In this document: positions 6,028 through 10,407 of the stretch, piece after piece
How positions within the stretch are numbered: position 1 is the stretch's first letter
Layout of the letters: every line of letters starts with the position of its first letter
Origin: Bryobacterales bacterium
Lineage (GTDB): Bacteria; Acidobacteriota; Terriglobia; Bryobacterales; Bryobacteraceae
Length of the DNA stretch: 10,407 nucleotides
Assembly (NCBI GenBank): GCA_003132865.1
Contig: PKYZ01000425.1
Span: 15,617-26,023, forward strand
Reading direction: 5' to 3'
Translations under genes and position numbers: made by a program
Notes under the pieces: model-generated
What the model saw: only the letters and a program-made list of their open reading frames with translations
What the model was told of the DNA's origin: nothing
The model's database searches: none

Positions 6028-7332
6028 TCAAATCAGCCGCTCCTGGTGTTCGCCGATCGCCGCTTGCGGTCTGCATTCCTGCCACAACAAGTAACCCAGC
6101 GCGTCGGAAAGGTGCGTCCTGCGGCGATCCTTCTCCTTGTCGATTGCGTTGCTGTCCGCCTTGTACGATACCTGCTCGAAGTCCTTGATCAACTCCTTGC
6201 ACTTTGGGTCCACCAGCAGCCGTATCTCGCCGCTCGCCGAGCGCAGTTTCGCGTTTGTCAGCATGATCCGTTCCCGCACGCTTGGGTTGGCTTTAGGCAC
6301 CTTATACGTCGCCCGCGCGCCGTAGTTCATCCGAAAATACTCCCGCACGATCTGGTAATCCGAGGCGCCCGTGGTGTGCTGGCTGTTCCCCGATGCGTCG
6401 CCGTATATCACGACTCCGCTCCGGTGATTGGGAAACCGCTTTTCGAACTCCTCGCAAGCTTCATGCGTACTGGCGTGCCGCAGAGCGATTTCGTCAAGCA
6501 CGAATACCGTCCGGCCCTCGATCTGCGCCACTACCGAAGACATCGGGTCCACGTTGAAATCCAACGCCCACAGCAGCGGGCAATTCGGGTTCGCGCGCAG
6601 GCTCTTCACATGATCGCGGCGGTTGAAGGCGCTATACACAAGTCCGCCCTGCAAGCTCAGGTACTGCCCAAGCGCTTCCTGTTGATAAAAGGTCTCATCG
6701 TAGCTGTTCTTCAGCCGTTCGTAGAAGTCCGGAACTTTCTCGAGCAGGTACCGGTTCTCGTGAGGCTGCGCGATGATCGCGCTGTATCCCGCAACCGGAT
6801 CCGCAATGAATTTCTGATAAACCCAGTCATAGCCTTTCGGCGTCCACACGGCGAAGCCGCAAAGTATATCGGCTTGTGGGTCGCGCAACCGTCCCTCCAG
6901 CCGTAACCACGCGCCCTCTGGCGAGTAAGTCAGCTCATCGAGTCCAAACCATGCCAGGTTAGTGCCGCGCAGGCGCTCAAAATCGTCCACCGGCCGGAAT
7001 ATGATGCGGGACCCGGTGTGTTTCATCGTGAGCATGTTCTCGGCCTTGTTGTACTCGTACGGCAGATCCTGACTGTCCAAAAGGGCAAACAACGTCGTCT
7101 GCGTGGCATCGCGTAACATCGGATAAGTTGGCGCGCCGATCAGCCCCAGCCTGCCCTGATTTTGATAGGAGAGCCTGATCGCCTCAAAGCAAAGTGCCTG
7201 GCTTTTGCCGGAAGCGATAGGTCCGGAAAAACCCTTGAATCGCGACGTACAGTCGTGAAAGGCTCTTTGTGAAGGAAGCGCGTCATAGACTACCTTTTGG
7301 TCAAGGATTCCGTCCTGTCCGATTCTACCCAT
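6028..7332 (-). CDS. terL: phage terminase large subunit (packaging ATPase and nuclease)
   Basis: This 434-aa protein is full length. The N-terminal ATPase half has an adenine-contacting Q-motif (PSQRAFH, Q22), Walker A GPIASGKS (37-44, K43 and S44) and Walker B FGLDE (129-133, D132 and catalytic E133). The C-terminal RNase H-like nuclease has the expected acidic triad: D258 (in WALDFN), D312 (in IYGDASGN) and D410 (in THLSDALGY). It translocates and cuts concatemeric phage DNA at the portal. All key residues are present, so the enzyme looks functional. ATG 7330-7332 lies inside the end of the small upstream gene (43-nt overlap in another frame) behind a weak AGGG. No other in-frame ATG precedes the Walker A motif. 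The next gene is the portal. Confidence 0.93.
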   Translation of the reverse strand: MGRIGQDGILDQKVVYDALPSQRAFHDCTSRFKGFSGPIASGKSQALCFEAIRLSYQNQGRLGLIGAPTYPMLRDATQTTLFALLDSQDLPYEYNKAENMLTMKHTGSRIIFRPVDDFERLRGTNLAWFGLDELTYSPEGAWLRLEGRLRDPQADILCGFAVWTPKGYDWVYQKFIADPVAGYSAIIAQPHENRYLLEKVPDFYERLKNSYDETFYQQEALGQYLSLQGGLVYSAFNRRDHVKSLRANPNCPLLWALDFNVDPMSSVVAQIEGRTVFVLDEIALRHASTHEACEEFEKRFPNHRSGVVIYGDASGNSQHTTGASDYQIVREYFRMNYGARATYKVPKANPSVRERIMLTNAKLRSASGEIRLLVDPKCKELIKDFEQVSYKADSNAIDKEKDRRRTHLSDALGYLLWQECRPQAAIGEHQERLI

Positions 7333-7499
7333 CGCACCCTGACTTCGCGCGGCTCGTCTGCATCCAGTTCCTTCTCGATTTGCAGTAATCGCACCAGGTC
7401 TGCCAGCGTCGGTTTAATCGCGGGCGTTCCCAGCTTCGCCTCGATGCTTTCAATCGCTTTCCTGACGACCCGCGCTCTGTGCTTCTGTTGTTCTGTCAT
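7290..7499 (-). CDS. small protein overlapping terL, possible terminase small-subunit relative
   Basis: A 69-aa charged, helical protein begins MTEQQKHRARVVRKAIESIE at ATG 7497-7499; a TTG two codons earlier is a less likely start. It has two predicted helices (about 3-22 and 32-48), then DEPREVRVRWVE and a basic tail. Its 3' end overlaps the start of the terminase large subunit by 43 nt. The position is that of a terminase small subunit, and its basic N-terminus and 'RVRWVE' end recall the C-terminal part of such proteins. It lacks a clear helix-turn-helix domain and is much shorter than usual small subunits (typically 140-200 aa). It may be a remnant, a minimal version or something unrelated. 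Confidence 0.5.
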   Translation of the reverse strand: MTEQQKHRARVVRKAIESIEAKLGTPAIKPTLADLVRLLQIEKELDADEPREVRVRWVESDRTESLTKR

Positions 7500-7590
7500 C
7501 CGCAAACCCTATTCCCGATTTGAGACTAACATCCGGTGTCTTGCGGCCAGATCGCGAATTTGGGCTAAGTGACAGAATTTGAACGTGCAG

Positions 7591-7596
7591 ATTATA
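7591..7596 (-). promoter_or_regulatory. -10 box of the candidate phage late promoter
   Basis: On the minus strand this is a perfect TATAAT in an AT-rich patch (GAAATATAATCTG) inside GC-rich DNA. It would start transcription near 7584, about 85 nt before the first phage gene. The best upstream match around 15-18 nt away (TTTTCG) is a poor -35 box, so an activator or an alternative upstream element may be needed. Confidence 0.5.
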
Positions 7597-7599
7597 TTT

Positions 7600-8036
7600 C
7601 TCGACGTGTGACCGAAAACCGGCCGCTCTTCTGAAGGCCAGGCGTTTGCTTCTTTTTCAGCCGCATGGTGCCAGTCGCGTTTCGCCATGCGCCCACCCCG
7701 CCAAGCCTTCCAAAACGGCGGCCCGAGAGCGGCGCGTCGTCGTGGGACTGTTCGGCCGCGCGCATCCTGATCGGGTCGACGGGTCTGGGCACGCCAATAC
7801 AACACCACTGCTATTGGCCGGCTCCGCCAAGATCCCCATCTCCCGTGAGTGCCCGATGCGGCCACCCAGAAGGCGAGCGGCCCCCGGCTCTGCTACGGCT
7901 CCCAAGCCCCCACTCTCCAGCAGGTCGGCATGTTGCGCCACCCGGTCTCTCATGAGTTGTGCACGCCGCCAGCGCCCACCAGGTTCTGCGACTATCGATT
8001 GGCTGCCTCACCGGGACTGATGGATGGCAGTCCAAA
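7600..8036. other. intergenic stretch between phage and host blocks, no gene recognised
   Basis: This GC-rich stretch lies between the phage late promoter and the galE promoter. Several overlapping frames stay open on both strands, as is common at this GC content, but none has a convincing start, domain or composition. The translations are rich in Arg, Pro, Ser and Gly with scattered Cys. I see no tRNA, integrase fragment, transposase ends or clear direct repeats. It could be a decayed gene or a noncoding repeat. Confidence 0.5.
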
Positions 8037-8052
8037 AGCATGCCGTCATGCT
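8037..8052. promoter_or_regulatory. inverted repeat in the galE promoter, possible operator
   Basis: AGCATG (8037-8042) and CATGCT (8047-8052) are perfect reverse complements separated by CCGT. The repeat ends 2 nt before the galE -10 box, so it fills the spacer where a -35/-10 promoter would be bound. A dimeric regulator sitting there would block or modulate galE. No regulator gene is in the window. Confidence 0.35.
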
Positions 8053-8054
8053 AC

Positions 8055-8060
8055 TACAAT
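8055..8060 (+). promoter_or_regulatory. galE -10 box, leaderless start
   Basis: TACAAT matches the TATAAT consensus at 5 of 6 positions and ends 6 nt before GTG 8067. Transcription would start at or within a base of the start codon. No Shine-Dalgarno sequence is present in front of this GTG, and no good -35 box is seen. Confidence 0.6.
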
Positions 8061-8066
8061 CGGATC

Positions 8067-9044
8067 GTGAGCAAACGACGAATTTTGGTGACGGGCGGCG
8101 CGGGTTATATCGGGGCGCACACGGTCCGGATGCTGCGCCGGCGCGGGTATGAGGTTACGGTGGTGGACGATCTGTCGCGGGGATACCGCCACAACGTGGA
8201 AGCGGGCCCATTCCACCAATTGCGCGTGCAGCAGACCGATGAAATGGCCGAAGTGCTGGCGGGCCACGACGCAGTGGTTCACTTCGCGGCCTATATCGCG
8301 GTGGGCGAATCGATGTGCGTGCCGGAGGTGTACTTCGAGAACAATGTGGGTGGCTCGCTGTCGCTGGTGACGGCCATGGTGCGGGCGGGCGTGAAGCGCC
8401 TGGTGTTCTCGTCGACGGCCGCGGTGTATGGCATACCGCACGCGTCGCCGATACTGGAGAGTTTTCCGATTGCGCCGGTGAATCCGTATGGCGAATCGAA
8501 GGTGATGGTGGAGACCATGCTGCGGTGGTTCGATTCCATCCACGGGCTGCGCAGCGTGTGTTTGCGCTATTTCAATGCCTGCGGAGCGGACCCCGAGGGT
8601 GGCCTCGGAGAGGAGCACGATCCGGAGACGCACCTGATCCCGCTGATGTTGCGGGCGGTGGCTACCGGTGAGCCGTTCACGCTGTTTGGCGACGATTACG
8701 ACACGCCGGACGGCACTTGCATTCGGGATTATATTCACGTGAACGATTTGGCGGAGGCGCATATTCTGGCGGTGGAGGCCCTACTGGCGGGCGGCGCGTC
8801 GGATAGCTTCAACGTGGGCACCGGCAGCGGGCATTCCGTGCTGGAGATGATTCGCAGCGTGGAGGAAGTGACCGGACGGAAGGCGCCGTACGTGGTGGGC
8901 GCGCGGCGGGAGGGCGATCCGCCGGCCTTGGTGGCGAATGCGGACAAGCTGCGGAGAGTGCTGGGGTGGACGCCGCGGTATGCGGGCGTGCGCGATATTA
9001 TTTCGACGGCGTGGAGGTTTGAGGGGCAGCGGAAGCGGAGCTGA
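8067..9044 (+). CDS. galE: UDP-glucose 4-epimerase
   Basis: This 325-aa cytoplasmic enzyme interconverts UDP-glucose and UDP-galactose, feeding galactose use and the sugar supply for polysaccharide and envelope synthesis. It is a short-chain dehydrogenase/reductase-fold protein with NAD held by TGGAGYIG (9-16), D34/D35 at the end of strand 2, the catalytic T117 in SSTAAVYG (115-122), and the YxxxK pair Y141/K145 in NPYGESK. Further GalE signatures are RYFNACGADP (about 170-179), the following EEHDPETHLIP and the late TCIRDYIHVNDLAEAH. Length is normal for the family. I chose GTG 8067 because the NAD-binding strand begins four residues later and the -10 box ends 6 nt upstream; an ATG at 8040 would place the promoter inside the gene. 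Substrate could also include the N-acetyl forms, which sequence reading alone does not settle. Confidence 0.92.
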   Translation: MSKRRILVTGGAGYIGAHTVRMLRRRGYEVTVVDDLSRGYRHNVEAGPFHQLRVQQTDEMAEVLAGHDAVVHFAAYIAVGESMCVPEVYFENNVGGSLSLVTAMVRAGVKRLVFSSTAAVYGIPHASPILESFPIAPVNPYGESKVMVETMLRWFDSIHGLRSVCLRYFNACGADPEGGLGEEHDPETHLIPLMLRAVATGEPFTLFGDDYDTPDGTCIRDYIHVNDLAEAHILAVEALLAGGASDSFNVGTGSGHSVLEMIRSVEEVTGRKAPYVVGARREGDPPALVANADKLRRVLGWTPRYAGVRDIISTAWRFEGQRKRS

Positions 9045-9054
9045 AGCCCGGCCC

Positions 9055-9084
9055 GGAGGGCGCCCCGGCTCAAGCCTGCCCTCC
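9055..9084. terminator. inverted repeat after galE, weak terminator candidate
   Basis: GGAGGGC (9055-9061) pairs with GCCCTCC (9078-9084), and an inner GGC (9067-9069) can pair with GCC (9074-9076) over TCAA. It starts 10 nt after the galE stop and ends just before the next -10 box. No T-run follows, so termination would be weak or Rho-assisted. Confidence 0.4.
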
Positions 9085-9086
9085 AC

Positions 9087-9092
9087 TATAAT
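9087..9092 (+). promoter_or_regulatory. -10 box of the amidohydrolase gene, leaderless start
   Basis: A perfect TATAAT ends exactly 6 nt before ATG 9099, the same spacing as in front of galE. The intervening GGCCCC holds no Shine-Dalgarno sequence, and no convincing -35 box is present. The mRNA would begin at or next to the start codon. Confidence 0.7.
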
Positions 9093-9098
9093 GGCCCC

Positions 9099-10385
9099 AT
9101 GAAATTCTTTGCGGGCTTTCTTTTCTTTGTTTATACGATGCTTGCACAATCGTCTTATGATTTATTGCTCAAGGGAGGCCACGTCATTGACGGCAAGAAC
9201 AAGATCGGCGTGGTGCTGGACGTGGCAATTGCGGGCGGAAAGATCGTGGAAGTCGCCGCGGACATTCCGGCCGCTAAAGCCGTCAAGGTGGTGAATGTCT
9301 CGGGCCTGTATGTCGCTCCAGGCCTCATCGACATGCACGTGCATGTTTACGCCGGCACCGGACAGCGCGGCGCGTACTGCGGCGACAACAGCGTTTATCC
9401 GGATGGCTTCACGTTCCGCTCCGGCGTGACCACGGTGGCCGATGCGGGCAGCTCGGGCTGGCGCAATTTTCCGGACTTCAAAGATCGGGTGATCGATCGC
9501 GCCAAGACGCGGGTGCTGGCATTCCTGAACATCGTGGGAAAGGGCATGGCGGGCGCGGTCGAGCAGGATCTGACGGAGATGGACGCCAAAGCTGCGGCCG
9601 AAATGGCCATGCGTTACAAGGACATCGTTGTGGGCATCAAGACGGCGCACTACGCGGGTCCGGAGTGGATCCCGGTGGAGCGCGCCGTGGAGGCCGGGAC
9701 GCTGGCGAATATCCCGGTGATGGTGGACTTCGGCACGTTCCGGCCGGAGCGCCCGTTTCAGGATCTGGTGCTCAAGAAACTGCGCCCCGGGGATATCTAC
9801 ACGCACACTTATTTGAGCTGGGTTCGGATGCTGGACGACGAGGGGCGGATTCTGCCGTATCTTTTCGAAGCGCGGCGGCGCGGCGTGATCTTCGATGTGG
9901 GGCATGGGGGCGGCAGCTTTCTGTTCCGGCAAGCCGTGCCGGCAATGCGGCAGGGGTTCGGGCCGGATTCCATCTCGACCGATCTGCACATCGGCAGCAT
10001 GAACGCGGGCATGAAGGATATGCTGAACGTGATGTCGAAGTTCTTGAACATGGGCATGCCGCTGGAAGAAGTGATTCTGCGATCGACATGGACGCCGGCG
10101 CGCGAGATCCGGCACGAGGAACTTGGGCATCTGTCGGTGGGGACGGCGGCGGACGTGGCGGTGCTGCGGGTCGAGGAAGGGCATTTCGGATTTGTGGATA
10201 CCTATGGCGCGCGAATGCAGGGGACGCGCAAGCTGGTTTGCGAACTGACGATTCGCGATGGCCGCGTGGTGTACGACCTGAACGGGATTACGCGGGAGGA
10301 CTGGGAGAAGTTGGGCAACTATCTGGCGCAGGGCGATGCCAGGTGGGATGGAACGCTGGCCGGTGAAGTGAGAAAGAGGAAGTAG
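9099..10385 (+). CDS. exported amidohydrolase/deacetylase-family metallohydrolase
   Basis: This 428-aa protein has a hydrophobic N-terminus (FFAGFLFFVYTMLA, 3-16) with a likely cleavage site after A16, so it is probably periplasmic or secreted. The mature part is a TIM-barrel amidohydrolase, in the group often labelled 'dihydroorotase-like' or amidohydrolase/deacetylase (COG3964-like). YDLLLKGGHVIDG (20-32) opens the composite beta domain, APGLIDMHVHVY (73-84) carries the HxH metal ligands H80 and H82, and VGIKTAHY (178-185) gives K181, the probable carboxylated lysine. H236 (in IYTHTY) and D295 (in STDLH) are further active-site residues. The strand-5 His expected in 'VMVH.G' is Asp (D210 in VMVDFG). 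Family members remove acyl or formyl groups from small N-acyl compounds; the substrate here is unknown. The gene follows galE by 54 bp but has its own promoter and no obvious functional tie to it. Confidence 0.85.
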   Translation: MKFFAGFLFFVYTMLAQSSYDLLLKGGHVIDGKNKIGVVLDVAIAGGKIVEVAADIPAAKAVKVVNVSGLYVAPGLIDMHVHVYAGTGQRGAYCGDNSVYPDGFTFRSGVTTVADAGSSGWRNFPDFKDRVIDRAKTRVLAFLNIVGKGMAGAVEQDLTEMDAKAAAEMAMRYKDIVVGIKTAHYAGPEWIPVERAVEAGTLANIPVMVDFGTFRPERPFQDLVLKKLRPGDIYTHTYLSWVRMLDDEGRILPYLFEARRRGVIFDVGHGGGSFLFRQAVPAMRQGFGPDSISTDLHIGSMNAGMKDMLNVMSKFLNMGMPLEEVILRSTWTPAREIRHEELGHLSVGTAADVAVLRVEEGHFGFVDTYGARMQGTRKLVCELTIRDGRVVYDLNGITREDWEKLGNYLAQGDARWDGTLAGEVRKRK

Positions 10386-10394
10386 GAGTGGGGC

Positions 10395-10407
10395 AGGCCC
10401 TCGGCCT
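10395..10407. terminator. inverted repeat after the amidohydrolase gene, cut by the window edge
   Basis: AGGCC (10395-10399) pairs with GGCCT (10403-10407) over a 3-nt loop, 9 nt after the stop codon. The stem reaches the last base of the window, so its true length and any T-run cannot be seen. Confidence 0.3.

Noticed and set aside
5980..6906. Long open frame (308 aa) on the plus strand
   Set aside because: It lies opposite the portal and terminase genes, which carry clear family motifs. It is rich in Arg, His and Val as expected of an antisense frame in GC-rich DNA.
7509..7865. Open frame of 118 aa on the minus strand ahead of the phage operon
   Set aside because: It runs across the TATAAT promoter candidate, shows no domain, and overlaps equally open frames on both strands.
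8046..8762. Open frame of 238 aa on the minus strand
   Set aside because: It lies opposite galE and its composition (very rich in His and Arg) is that of an antisense frame.
9162..10184. Long open frame (340 aa) on the minus strand
   Set aside because: It mirrors the amidohydrolase gene. The His- and Arg-rich translation has no domain pattern.

Overview
The window joins two kinds of DNA. From the left edge to about position 7500, every gene lies on the minus strand and together they form the DNA-packaging, head and neck/tail block of a tailed phage, either a prophage or a phage-derived element. From about 8067 to the right edge, two ordinary bacterial genes lie on the plus strand: a UDP-glucose 4-epimerase (galE) and an exported-looking amidohydrolase. 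The host is probably a GC-rich soil bacterium. The best guess is an acidobacterium of the Solibacter/Bryobacter type, based on the protein flavour and on start codons placed directly behind -10 boxes. This assignment is inference.

The phage block is transcribed right to left: a small protein of about 69 aa that may be a terminase small-subunit relative, the terminase large subunit (ATPase plus nuclease), a portal protein, a coiled-coil scaffold-like protein, a P22-type major capsid protein, a 108-aa helical protein, a 254-aa neck-like protein with a beta-sandwich C-terminus, a 164-aa tail-terminator-like protein, and a probable tail tube protein. Gaps are short and several starts sit on good Shine-Dalgarno sites, so this looks like one late operon. 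A perfect TATAAT (7591-7596, minus) lies about 90 bp before the first gene. Two starts are better placed downstream of the longest open frame: the scaffold at 4568 and the 108-aa protein at 2961. The capsid cistron is bracketed by two clean hairpins. Three more inverted repeats (119-190) follow the tail tube gene, and then a possible further phage gene runs off the left edge.

The 560-bp gap between the blocks (about 7500-8066) holds the divergent promoters and a GC-rich stretch in which I recognise no gene. No integrase, repressor or attachment site is visible on this side of the phage block.

In the host block, both genes have a -10 hexamer ending exactly 6 nt before the start codon (TACAAT-6-GTG for galE, TATAAT-6-ATG for the amidohydrolase), which predicts leaderless mRNAs. 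A 6-bp inverted repeat sits just upstream of the galE -10 box. The amidohydrolase keeps most of the metal-binding residues of its superfamily but appears to have Asp where the strand-5 His is expected.
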